Source: Desulfarculaceae bacterium (lineage in GTDB: Bacteria; Desulfobacterota; Desulfarculia; Desulfarculales; Desulfarculaceae). From it: a DNA stretch of 64,000 bases. Of the stretch, positions 1 to 9,067 are shown piece after piece (the stretch's first letter is position 1; each line of letters opens with the position of its first letter). Made by a program: the position numbers and the translations under genes. The stretch spans positions 59,585 through 123,584 of the forward strand of contig JAIPEN010000008.1 of the NCBI GenBank assembly GCA_021737145.1, in the 5' to 3' direction. Under the pieces are notes generated by a model that ran no database searches, was not told the DNA's origin, and worked only from the letters and a program-made list of their open reading frames with translations.

Positions 1-92
1 TCGGCCCCCAGCGGTTTTTGAAGCTGCTCTCCTACGTATCCAGCAAGGCTTACCAGGGTAAAACCTGGGACCAATACCAACAGGGCGACTGA
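1..92 (+). CDS. thioredoxin-like protein, C-terminal fragment
   Basis: An open frame enters from the left edge (codons begin at base 3) and ends with TGA at 90-92. The 29 visible residues include KLLSYVSSKAYQGKTWDQYQ. They resemble the C-terminal tail of the next gene (MRFVAGGAWRTQDWESF), so the two are probably tandem thioredoxin-fold proteins of the SoxW/thioredoxin_2 kind. The active site lies outside the window, so the family call rests on this tail similarity alone. Confidence 0.5.
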   Translation, partial: GPQRFLKLLSYVSSKAYQGKTWDQYQQGD

Positions 93-96
93 GCCG

Positions 97-621
97 GTGC
101 CTGTCTCCGCCTGTCTCCTTGCCCCCCCGGTCCCTTTCGGCACACCCCCCCTCGCTGTCGGAAGGGGCCGGCGGGTGGCTTTATGCCTGCTGATCCTCTG
201 CCTGCTCTGCGGCTCCGGCCCGGCCCTGGCCGGGGAGCCCGCGCCCCTGAAGTGGATGGGCCCCGCCCAGCTGACCGACCCCGGCCGGGCGGCCGGGCGG
301 CCGGCGCTCGTCTACTTCTCGGCCCCCTGGTGCTATCTGTGCCGCAAGATGCAGCGCCTGGTATTTCCGGACCCCGAGGTGTCGGCCATGATGAGCCGGG
401 AGTTCGACCTGGTCATGGTGGACATAAGCGCCGCCGAGAAGGTGGCCGAGCAATACGCCATCAAGCAGGTGCCCACCGTCATCTTCCTGAGCCCGGCGGG
501 CAAGCAGGTGCTGCGCCTGACCGGCTATCTGGACCGCAAGCGCCTCACCCAGGCCATGCGCTTCGTGGCCGGCGGGGCCTGGCGCACCCAGGACTGGGAG
601 TCCTTCCGGTCCAGCCAATAG
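97..621 (+). CDS. exported thioredoxin-fold protein (CxxC)
   Basis: A probable periplasmic thiol-disulfide protein. The motif APWCYLCRKM carries a CxxC pair in the usual thioredoxin position, followed by a cis-Pro-like QVPTVIFL segment and the GYLDRKRL helix typical of thioredoxin_2/SoxW-like proteins. A hydrophobic signal segment (VALCLLILCLLCGSGPALAG) starts at an in-frame GTG at 175, which has GGAAGG about ten bases upstream. That start gives a 148-residue protein and fits better than the GTG at 97, whose extra 26 residues look non-coding. It follows a similar partial gene by four bases, so the two are probably co-transcribed. The redox partner is unknown; Cys-x-x-Cys with Tyr-Leu in the middle is not the CGPC of classical thioredoxin. 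Confidence 0.8.
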   Translation: MPVSACLLAPPVPFGTPPLAVGRGRRVALCLLILCLLCGSGPALAGEPAPLKWMGPAQLTDPGRAAGRPALVYFSAPWCYLCRKMQRLVFPDPEVSAMMSREFDLVMVDISAAEKVAEQYAIKQVPTVIFLSPAGKQVLRLTGYLDRKRLTQAMRFVAGGAWRTQDWESFRSSQ

Positions 622-695
622 CCTGACGCCTGTCGCGGCGCTCCCGCCTCTGCTAAGATTGAACAAAACCGGGATCACCCCGGCCGGGAGCGGTC

Positions 696-1517
696 ATGGA
701 CGACATCACCTTTCGTTTGCGCGTATTTCTGCTGGTCATGCTGGCGGTGCTCATCGTGGGCACGGTGGGCTTCACCCTGGCCGAAAACCTGCCCCTGGCC
801 GACGCGGTCTACTTTTCCATCGTCACCATCACCACCGTGGGCTACGGCGACATCTCGCCCCACACCGTGCTGGGCAAAATCCTGGCCGTCTTTTTGATCG
901 TCGGCGGAGTGGGCACCTTCATGGGGGTGGTGGCCAACGCCACCGAGATGCTGCTCAGCCGCCGGGAGCGGGCCGCCCAGTTGGCCAAACTCTACGTGGT
1001 GGAGGGCATCTTCTTCTCCGAGCTGGGCTCGGAGCTCTTGCTGGCCATCATAGCCGGAGACCCGCGCAGCGACGGGCTGGGCGAGGAGCTGAGGCTCAAG
1101 GCCGACTGGAAGCCCGCCGACTTCAAGCACCTGGAGGCCAAGCTGGCCGCCCACGAGTATGAGGTGGACCCGGATCAAGTTGATCTGGAGGGGCTCAGCA
1201 ACCTGCTGCGCTCCCACAACAACCTGCTGCTGAGGCTTTTGGAAAACCCATTCATCACCGAACAGGACTCCTTCACCGAGTGCCTGCGCGCGGTGTTCCA
1301 CCTGAAGGACGAGCTCTACCACCGGCCGCGCCTGCATCCCCTTTTGCCCACCGACCGGGCCCACCTGGGCGGCGACCTCAAGCGGGTCTACCAGCTATTG
1401 GTCATGCAATGGCTTATCTACGTGAAGCACCTGAGCCAGCGCCACCCCTATCTCTTTTCCCTGGCAGTGCGCCTCAACCCCTTTGACCCGGAGCGCGACC
1501 CGGTGGTGCGTTCCTAG
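696..1517 (+). CDS. two-TM potassium channel with cytoplasmic C-terminal domain
   Basis: A 273-residue inner-membrane K+ channel subunit. TM1 is about residues 8-29, the pore helix leads into the selectivity filter TTVGYGD (about 46-52), and TM2 is about 60-82. This is the Ion_trans_2 layout. The remaining 190 residues are soluble and do not show the Rossmann glycine motif of a TrkA-N/RCK domain, so the gating domain is not recognised. The ATG follows GGGAGCGGTC. A separate Ktr-type K+ uptake system lies at 42.3-44.4 kb, so the organism has both channel and carrier routes for K+. Confidence 0.9.
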   Translation: MDDITFRLRVFLLVMLAVLIVGTVGFTLAENLPLADAVYFSIVTITTVGYGDISPHTVLGKILAVFLIVGGVGTFMGVVANATEMLLSRRERAAQLAKLYVVEGIFFSELGSELLLAIIAGDPRSDGLGEELRLKADWKPADFKHLEAKLAAHEYEVDPDQVDLEGLSNLLRSHNNLLLRLLENPFITEQDSFTECLRAVFHLKDELYHRPRLHPLLPTDRAHLGGDLKRVYQLLVMQWLIYVKHLSQRHPYLFSLAVRLNPFDPERDPVVRS

Positions 1518-1584
1518 GCTGGCCCCGGCCGCCGCTTGCGCTACAATAGGGGCCAAACCCCAATCCATCCAGGAGACAACCACC

Positions 1585-2112
1585 TTGCGTTACCGCATGG
1601 GCGAAATGGGCGAGTCCCCCAAACGGCCGGTCATCGAGGTCCGCACCATGGAGATCGACGACCTGGCCCCGGTGTTCCATCTGGGCGAGGAGCTGTTCAC
1701 CGCCGAGGAGGTGCCCAACCTATACCGCACCTGGGACGAGTTCGAGGTGGTGGGGCTCTACACCGCGGACACCGAATACTGCCTGGTGGCCGAGGCCGAA
1801 CAGGACGGCGCCCTGGTGGGCTTCGCCCTGGGCACCACCATCACCAAGAGCGGCTCGGCCTGGAAGTACGGCCACCTGGTGTGGATGGGGGTGGACCCGG
1901 CCTGGCAGGAGCACCATGTGGGCACCCGTCTGTTCAACGCCCTCAGGGAACGCTACCTGGAGGCCGGGGTGCGCATCATGATGGTGGACACCGAGGCCGA
2001 CAACCTGGCGGCCATCCGCTTTTTCCGCAAGCTGGGCTTCGGCAAGCCCTCGGAGCACCTTTACATGAGCCTTAACCTCTCCAACCAGCGCCCGGGGGGG
2101 CGGGAGGACTGA
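1585..2112 (+). CDS. GNAT-family N-acetyltransferase
   Basis: Acetyl-CoA-dependent N-acyltransferase of the GNAT fold. The core reads LVGFALGTTI, then GHLVWMGVDPAWQEHHVGTRL with the acetyl-CoA pyrophosphate loop (here HHVGTRL), then VDTEADNLAAIRFFRKLGF. This is the RimI-like A/B motif order. I chose the TTG at 1585, which has AGGAG nine bases upstream; ATG at 1597 is an alternative. The substrate is not predictable. The stop overlaps the start of an M20 deacylase by one base, so the pair is translationally coupled; one may acetylate and the other remove an acyl group from related amino substrates (inference). Confidence 0.8.
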   Translation: MRYRMGEMGESPKRPVIEVRTMEIDDLAPVFHLGEELFTAEEVPNLYRTWDEFEVVGLYTADTEYCLVAEAEQDGALVGFALGTTITKSGSAWKYGHLVWMGVDPAWQEHHVGTRLFNALRERYLEAGVRIMMVDTEADNLAAIRFFRKLGFGKPSEHLYMSLNLSNQRPGGRED

Positions 2113-3224
2113 TGAGCCGCACCCCGGTGAACCCCGAGCGCCTGCGCGAACTGCTCAGAGACATGCTCGACATCTACAGCCCCTCGGGCAAGGAGGAGGA
2201 CCTCACCGAGTTCTTGCAGGGGTGGCTGGCCAAGCGGGGCCTGCCGGTGGAGCGCCAGGAAGTGGACGAGGAGCGCGACAACCTGGTGGTGGCCCTGGGC
2301 GGCGGGGAGGCCGAGTTGGCCCTGATCGGCCACATCGACACGGTGAGTGCCCACGAGCTGGAGGACTTCGGCTATGCCCAGGAAGGCGACCGGGTCACCG
2401 GCCTGGGCGCGGCGGACATGAAGGGCGGCTGCGCGGCCATGATCGAGGCGGTGGCCTGCCTGTGGGAGCAGGGGGTGCGGGACCTGCCGCTCACCCTGGC
2501 CCTGGTGGTGGGCGAGGAAGAGGCCGGCGACGGGGCCGAGGCCCTGGTCAACCAGCACCGCTTCCCCTGGGCGGTGGTGGGCGAGCCCACCCGGCTGCAA
2601 CCCTGCCTGAACAATTACGGCTATCTGGAGCTGAACCTAAACACCAAGGGCGAGCGCCGCCACGCCTCCCTGGGCGGGGGCCGCCAGGCGGTGGAGGACA
2701 TGCTGCGCCTGCTGCTGAGCCTCACCGCCTTTTTGCAGAACAAGCGGCCCGAGCTCATCTACAACATCCGCGACCTCTACAGCTCGGGCGGCGGCTTCGT
2801 GGTGCCCGAGGGCTGCGAGGCTTGGCTGGACCTGCACCTGCCGCCCGCCTCGGGGGTGAGCGAGGTGGCGGTGGAGATCGAGGAGCTGGTGGCCCGGGAG
2901 CGGGCCTCGGACGAGGGCCTGGAGGCCCGCCTGGACTTCGAGACCATGCAGGCCGGCTACGAGCTGCCCGAGCGCGGGCCGGTGGTGGAGGCGCTCAAGC
3001 AGTCCCTGGCCGCCATGGGCCGCCCCTGGATGCCCGGCGCCTTCCGCAGCCACTCCGACGCCAACCAGCTCTGGGCCGCGGGGGTCAAGCCCATCATCCT
3101 GGGGCCCGGCACCCTGGAGGCGGCCCACCGCCCCGAAGAGTGGGTCTCCTTCGGACAGGTGCTGGCCGCGGCCGAGCTCTACTACCGCCTGGGCCTGGCC
3201 CTGTCCGGCCGGGAGGCGGCCTGA
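2112..3224 (+). CDS. M20-family zinc peptidase/deacylase (ArgE/DapE-like)
   Basis: A 370-residue metallo-amidohydrolase of the ArgE/DapE/LysK group. The metal and catalytic residues are visible: H74 and D76 in GHIDT, D102 in GAADMKGG, and E135/E136 in VVGEEEAGD. A GEPTR motif follows, and the C-terminal metal histidine is probably in AAHRPEEW. A dimerisation (lid) domain lies between. Family members release free amino acids from N-acyl amino acids or peptides; the substrate here is not determinable. It begins one base before the end of the GNAT gene (TGATG), implying coupled expression. Confidence 0.85.
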   Translation: MSRTPVNPERLRELLRDMLDIYSPSGKEEDLTEFLQGWLAKRGLPVERQEVDEERDNLVVALGGGEAELALIGHIDTVSAHELEDFGYAQEGDRVTGLGAADMKGGCAAMIEAVACLWEQGVRDLPLTLALVVGEEEAGDGAEALVNQHRFPWAVVGEPTRLQPCLNNYGYLELNLNTKGERRHASLGGGRQAVEDMLRLLLSLTAFLQNKRPELIYNIRDLYSSGGGFVVPEGCEAWLDLHLPPASGVSEVAVEIEELVARERASDEGLEARLDFETMQAGYELPERGPVVEALKQSLAAMGRPWMPGAFRSHSDANQLWAAGVKPIILGPGTLEAAHRPEEWVSFGQVLAAAELYYRLGLALSGREAA

Positions 3225-3294
3225 GCGTTGGCCCCGGGCGCTGCGGGAATTTCCTTGGGCCGCGCCCCCGGCCTGAGCTATTATTGCAAAAGCA

Positions 3295-3313
3295 GATAAC
3301 CGAAATGATTATC
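3295..3313. promoter_or_regulatory. Fur-box-like sequence
   Basis: The 19-mer GATAACCGAAATGATTATC matches the classical Fur consensus GATAATGATAATCATTATC at 14 of 19 positions, including all of the right ATTATC half. It sits about 125 bases upstream of the seven-PAS kinase, in the 213-base gap after the M20 gene. Two similar boxes occur upstream of other sensor genes in this window. Function is unproven. Confidence 0.4.
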
Positions 3314-3437
3314 ATCCGCCGGCCCTCGTCTGCATCGCGCAGTCAGGCCCCGGAAAGGCAAGCCATGTTTTGACAGGTGACATGAAACCGCCTCTGCTCA
3401 TCGCCCCAAGCCATGCCCGCCCCTTCCGGGTGAGCGC

Positions 3438-6400
3438 ATGAGCGATTCCCACACCACCATAGAGCGGCTCCAGGCCCAGGTGGCGGAGTTGCGCTCTCAG
3501 CTCAAGCAACTCTCCCGCTCCAAGGAGCGGCAGCGCCGCCTGTACCAGGACACCCCGGCCATGCTGCACTCCATCAGCCCGGAAGGGCGTCTGGTGGAGG
3601 TGAACAACCATTGGCTGCGGGTGATGGGCTACCAGCGCCACGAGGTGCTGGGACGCTACATCCTGGACTTCTGGCCCCCGGAACACCGGGCCCGGGTGGA
3701 GCAGCACTACATGCCGCGCTTCATGGAGCAGGGACACATCGACAACGTGCCCGGCCAGATGATCACCAAGAGCGGCAAGCTCATCGACATAGTGCTCTCG
3801 GCCATCACCGAGCGCGACGGCCAGGGCAACATGATCCGCTCCCTGAGCGTCACCCAGGTGGTCACCGACCGCAAGCAGGCCGAGGCGGCGCTCAAGGCCA
3901 GCGAGGCCCGCTTCCGCCGCATTATCGAGACCGCCATGGAGGGGGTGTGGGAGGTGGACGACCAGGGCATGACCTCCCTGGTCAACCAGCGCCTGGCCGC
4001 CATGCTGGGCTATGAGCCCGAAGAGATAATAGGCCGCCCCTTTTTGGAATTCCTGGCTCCGGACCAGGTGGCTTCGGCCAAGGAGATGTTCAGGCGCCAC
4101 TGCCGGGGGGCCCAGGAGCACCGCGAGTTCCGCCTCTTGAGCAAGGACGGCCAGGACCGCTGGGCCATTGTCTCGGCCACGCCCTATCTGGGCGAGCAGG
4201 GCGAGTATCTGGGCGGCACCGCCCTGATCACCGACATCAGCGAGCTCAAGAACAAGGAGAGCGAGCTGCGCCGGGAGCGGGACCGGGCCCAGCAATACCT
4301 GGACACCGCCCAGGTGATCCTGCTGGCCCTGGACAGCCGGGGCCGGGTGCTTTTGATCAACCGGGCGGGCTCGGCCATCCTGGGGTATTCCGTCACGGAG
4401 CTGACCGGCAAGGACTGGTTCGAGACCTGCCTGCCCCCGGACCGGAGCTCCGAAGTGCGGCGGGTCTTTGAAAGCATCGTGAAGGGGGAGGCGGAGCCCC
4501 TGTCCCAGATGGAGAACCTGGTGCTCACCAAGGACGGCCAGCGGCGCACCGTAGTGTGGCACAACGCGGTGCTCACCGACGACGCCGGCGCGGTGGTGGG
4601 CACCTTCAGCTCGGGCGAGGACATCAGCGAGCAACTCCAGGCCCAAAAGGACCTGGCCGCCAGCGAGGCCCGCTTCCGGGAGCTGGTGGAGAACATCAAG
4701 GAGGCCTTCTGGGTGCAGGAGCCCGACAGCGGCAAGCTGTTGTACCTGAGCCCGGCGGTGGAGGAGGTCTTCGGGCTCAGCCGCCGCTTCCTCTACGAAA
4801 ACCCCCTGGGCCTGCTGGAGCTGGTGCTGCCCGAGGACCGCAGCGTGATGGAGCGGGCCCTGGCCGACCAGCGCATGCGGGGGGCGGACACCGACGTGGC
4901 CTTCCGCATCCAGCGGGGCGACGGCCAGGTGCGCTGGGTGCGCTCGCGCACCACCTGCGAGACCGACGAGCAGGGGCGGGCGGTTAAGGTGCTGGGCATC
5001 GCCGAGGACATCACCGAGCGCAAGCAGGCCGAGCTGGCCCTGGCCAAGAGCCAGGAGAAGTTCGCCCTGGTCTTCCGCAACAGCCCCCTGTGGGTGACCA
5101 TCAGCACCCTGGAGGACGGGGTCTACCTGGATGTCAACGACACCTTCAGCCATATAACCGGCTTCACCCGCCAGGAGGTGCTGGGCCGCAGCTCGTCCGA
5201 GCTGGGAGTGTGGTCCGATCCCGCCCGCCGCGAGGAGGCGGTGGCCCTGATCAAAAAGCACGGCGGGCTCAAGGACTTCGATATCGACTACATCACCCGC
5301 GACGGCCAACTGCGCCACGCCCTGTGGTCGGCCGAGTCGGTGGTCATCGACGGGCGCAACTGCCTCATCTCGGTGCTCCGGGACATCACCCGGCGCAAGC
5401 TGGCCGAAAAGGCCCTGCGCCAGGCCAACGCCGCCCTGGAGATGGCCCAGGAAATGGCCGGCCTGGGCTCCTGGAGTGTGGAGCTGGGCAGCCGCTGGCC
5501 CCTGTGGTCCGACCGCATGTACCAGATCCTGGGGCGCGACCCGGGCATGGGCCCGCCGGAGTGGGGCGAGCTGCTGCGCCTGGTGCACCCCGACGACCGG
5601 GAGCGCTTTGAGCGCGCGGTGCAGGAGATCGCCGAAACCGGCGAGCCCCGGAACCTGGAGGTCAGGGTGGTGCGGCCCGAGGGCTCGGTGCGCAGCATCG
5701 CCATCCGCAGCCACGTCCAGCGCGACGACCAGGGCAAGGCGGTGCGCCTGCACGGCATCGTGCGCGACATCACCGAGCGCCGCCGCTCCGAAGAAGCGCT
5801 CAAGGCCAGCGAGGAGCAGTTCCGCCGCCTGTTCGAGGACGCGGCCCTGGGCATCTTCCAGAGCACGGCGGAGGGCACCATCATCCGGGTGAACCCGGCC
5901 CTGGCCAGGATGCTGGGCTACTCCTCCCCGGATGAGCTGATGGAGCTGACCCAGCGGCGGGCGTCCAACTGCTACGCCGACCTCTCCCGCCGGGATCAGG
6001 TGTTGGAGATGGCCAAGGCCAGCCAGGGCCCGGTGCGGGTGCACACCCTCTACCGCCGCAAGGACGGCAGCACCTTCACCGGAATGCAGCATTTGCGGCT
6101 GGTGCGCGGCGATGAAGGCCAGCCCCTGCGCCTGGAAGGCCTGGTGGAGGACGTGAGCCGCCAGCTGGAAAGCGAGCGGCTCCAGCAGGCCCTGGAGCGC
6201 CAACTGCGCCACGCCAGCAAGATGGAGGCGGTGGGCACCCTGGCCGGGGGCATCGCCCACGACTTCAACAACCTCCTGGCCCGGATCATGGGCTACTGCG
6301 AGCTGGCCGGCGCGGACCTGGAGCCCGGCCACCCCAGCCAAAAGAGCCTGCAAGAGCTCATGGATGCCTCCCATCGGGCCAAAAACCTGGTGCGCCAGCT

Positions 6401-6950
6401 TTTGGACTTCAGCCACTCGGCCCGGGACAAGCAGTTGCCCACCCGCCTGGACGAGGTGTTGGACGAGGCGGTGCGCCTGCTGGGCCCCCACCTGCCCGAG
6501 GGCATCGAGCTGGAGGTCCGGACGGCTCCCGGCCTGATCGCCCTGGCCGATCCGGGCCAGTTGCACCAGATGCTCAGCAAGCTGTGGGACAACGCGGTCC
6601 AGGCCATGGAAGGAAGGCTGGGGGTGCTGCGCCTGAGCCTGGACCGGGTGGAGCTGGAGGCCATGGACGCGGACAAGCACCCCGGCCTGCAAGCCGGCCC
6701 CCACGCCCGCCTGGTGGTCCAGGACACCGGCACCGGCATGAGCCCCGAGGTGGCCGAGCAGGCCTTTGATCCCTTCTTCACCACCCGGGAGGTGGGCCAG
6801 GGCCACGGCATGGGCCTGGCCGTGGTGCACGGCATCGCCAAGAGCCACGGCGGCGCGGTGAGCCTGGAGAGCGAGACGGGCCGGGGCGCCACCTTCACGG
6901 TGCTGCTGCCCCTGACCGACCGGGAGCAGCAGGAGCCGGACCCGGCCTAG
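3438..6950 (+). CDS. seven-PAS cytoplasmic histidine kinase
   Basis: A 1170-residue sensor kinase with no membrane segment or signal peptide. Seven successive PAS/PAC units can be counted (about residues 25-145, 155-275, 283-400, 405-530, 532-655, 665-785, 790-910), each ending in a D-I-T/S-E/R-type PAC tail. The DHp H-box is GGIAHDFNNLL, followed by an HATPase domain with DNAVQAM (N box), DTGTGMS (G1) and GHGMGLAVVHG. No receiver domain is present, so a separate response regulator is required; none is adjacent. The NtrB-like H-box suggests the HisKA_4/DFNN class. The ATG at 3438 overlaps a weak GGGTGAG. An upstream Fur-like box hints at iron-responsive expression. Confidence 0.9.
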   Translation: MSDSHTTIERLQAQVAELRSQLKQLSRSKERQRRLYQDTPAMLHSISPEGRLVEVNNHWLRVMGYQRHEVLGRYILDFWPPEHRARVEQHYMPRFMEQGHIDNVPGQMITKSGKLIDIVLSAITERDGQGNMIRSLSVTQVVTDRKQAEAALKASEARFRRIIETAMEGVWEVDDQGMTSLVNQRLAAMLGYEPEEIIGRPFLEFLAPDQVASAKEMFRRHCRGAQEHREFRLLSKDGQDRWAIVSATPYLGEQGEYLGGTALITDISELKNKESELRRERDRAQQYLDTAQVILLALDSRGRVLLINRAGSAILGYSVTELTGKDWFETCLPPDRSSEVRRVFESIVKGEAEPLSQMENLVLTKDGQRRTVVWHNAVLTDDAGAVVGTFSSGEDISEQLQAQKDLAASEARFRELVENIKEAFWVQEPDSGKLLYLSPAVEEVFGLSRRFLYENPLGLLELVLPEDRSVMERALADQRMRGADTDVAFRIQRGDGQVRWVRSRTTCETDEQGRAVKVLGIAEDITERKQAELALAKSQEKFALVFRNSPLWVTISTLEDGVYLDVNDTFSHITGFTRQEVLGRSSSELGVWSDPARREEAVALIKKHGGLKDFDIDYITRDGQLRHALWSAESVVIDGRNCLISVLRDITRRKLAEKALRQANAALEMAQEMAGLGSWSVELGSRWPLWSDRMYQILGRDPGMGPPEWGELLRLVHPDDRERFERAVQEIAETGEPRNLEVRVVRPEGSVRSIAIRSHVQRDDQGKAVRLHGIVRDITERRRSEEALKASEEQFRRLFEDAALGIFQSTAEGTIIRVNPALARMLGYSSPDELMELTQRRASNCYADLSRRDQVLEMAKASQGPVRVHTLYRRKDGSTFTGMQHLRLVRGDEGQPLRLEGLVEDVSRQLESERLQQALERQLRHASKMEAVGTLAGGIAHDFNNLLARIMGYCELAGADLEPGHPSQKSLQELMDASHRAKNLVRQLLDFSHSARDKQLPTRLDEVLDEAVRLLGPHLPEGIELEVRTAPGLIALADPGQLHQMLSKLWDNAVQAMEGRLGVLRLSLDRVELEAMDADKHPGLQAGPHARLVVQDTGTGMSPEVAEQAFDPFFTTREVGQGHGMGLAVVHGIAKSHGGAVSLESETGRGATFTVLLPLTDREQQEPDPA

Positions 6951-6951
6951 C

Positions 6952-7719
6952 CTAGGAGTATCCCCGCCCGGAGAGCACTTGCCGGGCATCCACCACCCTG
7001 CCGCTCAGCTCGCGCCAGTCGCCCTCCAGGGCGGTCATGAGCGCGCCGGCCGCCTGCTCCGGGCTCAGGAGTTGGCGGCTCTCCAGATAATTGTTGAACA
7101 CCGGACGCAACACGCTGGCCCCGCCGCCCACTGCCTGGCGGGCCTGGGTCTGCATGCGGGTGTCGGCCACGGCCGGGCGGTAGACCAGGGAGGTTATCTC
7201 CGGGGCCTCGGCGGCCAGTTGCCCGGCGATGAACTCCTCGGCCGCCTTGGCCGCCGAGTAAAGACCGATGCCCACCTGGTGGCGCTGGCTGGCCCCGGAG
7301 CCGAAGAACACGGCCAGGCCCCGCCCCTGGCGGCGCAGAGCGGGAACCGCCGCCCGGATCAGGGCCAGGGCCCCGCCATGGCTGGCCGCCATCACCTCGG
7401 CCGCCTGCTCCGCCTCCAGCTCCCAGATATAGGGCCCGGGCCGGAGCACCCCGGCCACGTGGATGAAGCCCTGGAAGCGCCCCAGCTCCCCGGCGCGGGC
7501 GGCAAGCTCCCGGGCCACCTCATCACGCGAGCAGTCGCCGGCCACGGCCTCCACCGCGGCTCCGGCCTGGCGGCATCCCTCGGCCGCCTCCGCCAGAGGG
7601 CCGGGATCGCGGGCGTTCAGGGCCAGGTGGACGCCCCGCGAGGCCAGGGCCAAGGCCAGGGCCCGTCCGATGCCCCGCGAGGCCCCGCTCAGGATCAGGC
7701 TGTCGCCGGAGGCGAGCAT
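6952..7719 (-). CDS. short-chain dehydrogenase/reductase
   Basis: A 255-residue classical SDR. The cofactor loop is SGASRGIGRAL near the N-terminus; the catalytic region reads FFGSGAS then GLYSAAKAA, giving the Tyr-xxx-Lys pair. HVAG replaces the usual NNAG strand motif. I place the start at the ATG at 7717-7719, preceded by GGGAGG; longer in-frame starts run through the upstream HIT fragment in the wrong frame. The upstream frame ends TGA-C-ATG, one base before this start, so translation is coupled to a truncated HIT gene. Substrate unknown. The gene is convergent with the PAS kinase, with one base between the two. Confidence 0.85.
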   Translation of the reverse strand: MLASGDSLILSGASRGIGRALALALASRGVHLALNARDPGPLAEAAEGCRQAGAAVEAVAGDCSRDEVARELAARAGELGRFQGFIHVAGVLRPGPYIWELEAEQAAEVMAASHGGALALIRAAVPALRRQGRGLAVFFGSGASQRHQVGIGLYSAAKAAEEFIAGQLAAEAPEITSLVYRPAVADTRMQTQARQAVGGGASVLRPVFNNYLESRQLLSPEQAAGALMTALEGDWRELSGRVVDARQVLSGRGYS

Positions 7720-7720
7720 G

Positions 7721-7903
7721 TCATCCCTCCCCGGAAAGCATGGGGCCCAGGCCGTTGACCCCGGTGATCTCCTGGTTGGGCACGATGAGGATGTGGGTGG
7801 GCGCGGCTGGCCGCGCATCGCGGAAGGCGGTCACCAGCTCGTCCTGGTGCACGATCTCCGCCGGGATGTCGCCGGCGGCAATCCGGCTGAAAATGCTGGG
7901 CAT
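7721..7903 (-). pseudogene. HIT (histidine-triad) protein, N-terminal remnant
   Basis: Sixty residues that match the first half of a HinT-type hydrolase: [20 protein letters not shown] followed by [19 protein letters not shown]. Family members are about 110-140 residues, and the catalytic HxHxHxx triad lies near the C-terminus. Here the frame stops after [10 protein letters not shown], so the triad and half the fold are missing. The fragment keeps a good ribosome site (GGAGG, six bases before ATG at 7903), so it may still be translated and may serve to couple translation into the SDR. Most likely a deletion remnant. Confidence 0.7.
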
Positions 7904-7987
7904 GGGAGCCTCCGGGGTATTGGGGCGTGGCTAAAAAAAGTCGATGGTTTTATTATAGGGCAAGCCGCGCACCATACCGGAGAGCCC

Positions 7988-9001
7988 GTGCATCCGCCGT
8001 TTCGTCTAAAACGCCTCGCCTTGCTTTTGGCCCTGGGCCTGGCCCTGCTGGCCGCCTGCTCCGCCGCGCCGCCCTATCCGGCCGGGGCGGATGGCCGCCG
8101 GGTGCTGGTGCGGGCCGAGGCGGTGGCCCTGCACCCCGAAGACCCCGCCCGCGCCAAGGTGGGCCCGCTCGCCTATCTGGGCGGGCTGGAGCTGAGCAGC
8201 CCGGACCCGGCCTTTGGCGGTCTCTCGGGCCTGGCCCTGGCCCCGGACGGCGGGCTCATGGCCATCAGCGACCAGGGCTGGTGGCTGCGGGCCCGCCTGG
8301 AGCGGGACCAGGCGGGCCGCCCCCTGCGGGTGAGCCAGGCGCGCATGGGGCCCCTGGCGGGGGCGGACGGCCTGCCCCTGAAGGGCAAGCGCAGCTCCGA
8401 CGCCGAGGGCCTGGCCGCCTGGCGCGGCGGCTGGCTGGTTTCCTTTGAACGCCGCCACCGCCTGCTCTTTTACCCCGGACCCCGGGGCCTCACCGGCCGG
8501 CCAACCCTCATGGCCATGCCCCCCTGGATGGCGCGCTTCCCGGCCAACAACGGGGTGGAGGCCATCGCCGCGCTGAGCGACGGCCGCCTGCTCATGCTGG
8601 CCGAGCAAGCGGGGGGCAGCCTCCGCACCCAGGGCGCCCTGGGCGACGGCCGCCAATGGCGGGTGGTGGGCTATCCCCTGAGCGGCGGCTTCCGGCCCAC
8701 CGCCCTGGCCCCCCTGCCCCGGGGAGGCTGCCTGGTGCTGGAGCGGGCCTACAGCCCGGCCTGCGGGGCCCGCGCCCGCTTGGGCTACCTGGCCCCGGAG
8801 GAGATAAAGCCGGGAGCCGAGCTCAGGCCCCGGGTGTTGGCCGTGCTGGCCCCGCCCCTGACCACCGACAACTTCGAGGGCCTGGCCGTGCTGCCCGCCG
8901 GTCCGGGCCGCCTGAACCTGTACCTGCTCTCCGATGACAACTTCTCGCCGGTGCAGCGCACCCTGCTCCTGGCCTTTTCCCTGGCCTGGCCCGCGCCTTA
9001 G
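7988..9001 (+). CDS. esterase-like-activity-of-phytase family lipoprotein
   Basis: A 337-residue predicted lipoprotein. The GTG at 7988 (GGAG five bases upstream) begins a signal peptide ending in the lipobox LLAAC, so Cys would be lipidated and the protein anchored to a membrane. The body matches the phytase-esterase-like (PF13449) pattern: GGLSGLALAPDGGLMAISDQGWW, SSDAEGLAAWRGGWLVSFE, NNGVEAIAALSDGRLLMLAE and DNFEGLAVL. These proteins form a beta-propeller and are often annotated as phosphodiesterase- or phytase-like, but the activity is poorly established. The next gene (DUF3124) begins 66 bases downstream. Confidence 0.8.
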   Translation: MHPPFRLKRLALLLALGLALLAACSAAPPYPAGADGRRVLVRAEAVALHPEDPARAKVGPLAYLGGLELSSPDPAFGGLSGLALAPDGGLMAISDQGWWLRARLERDQAGRPLRVSQARMGPLAGADGLPLKGKRSSDAEGLAAWRGGWLVSFERRHRLLFYPGPRGLTGRPTLMAMPPWMARFPANNGVEAIAALSDGRLLMLAEQAGGSLRTQGALGDGRQWRVVGYPLSGGFRPTALAPLPRGGCLVLERAYSPACGARARLGYLAPEEIKPGAELRPRVLAVLAPPLTTDNFEGLAVLPAGPGRLNLYLLSDDNFSPVQRTLLLAFSLAWPAP

Positions 9002-9067
9002 CCCTTGGCGCGGGGTCCCCGGCCGGGCTAGGCTAATTAGAGACAGGCAATTTTCAAAGGAGCCCTT

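Noticed and set aside
3312..6989. 1225-residue minus-strand open frame opposite the seven-PAS kinase
   Set aside because: It is the antisense of a clearly conserved kinase. It is rich in Leu, Gly, Gln and His with no family motif, as expected from reading a high-GC gene backwards.
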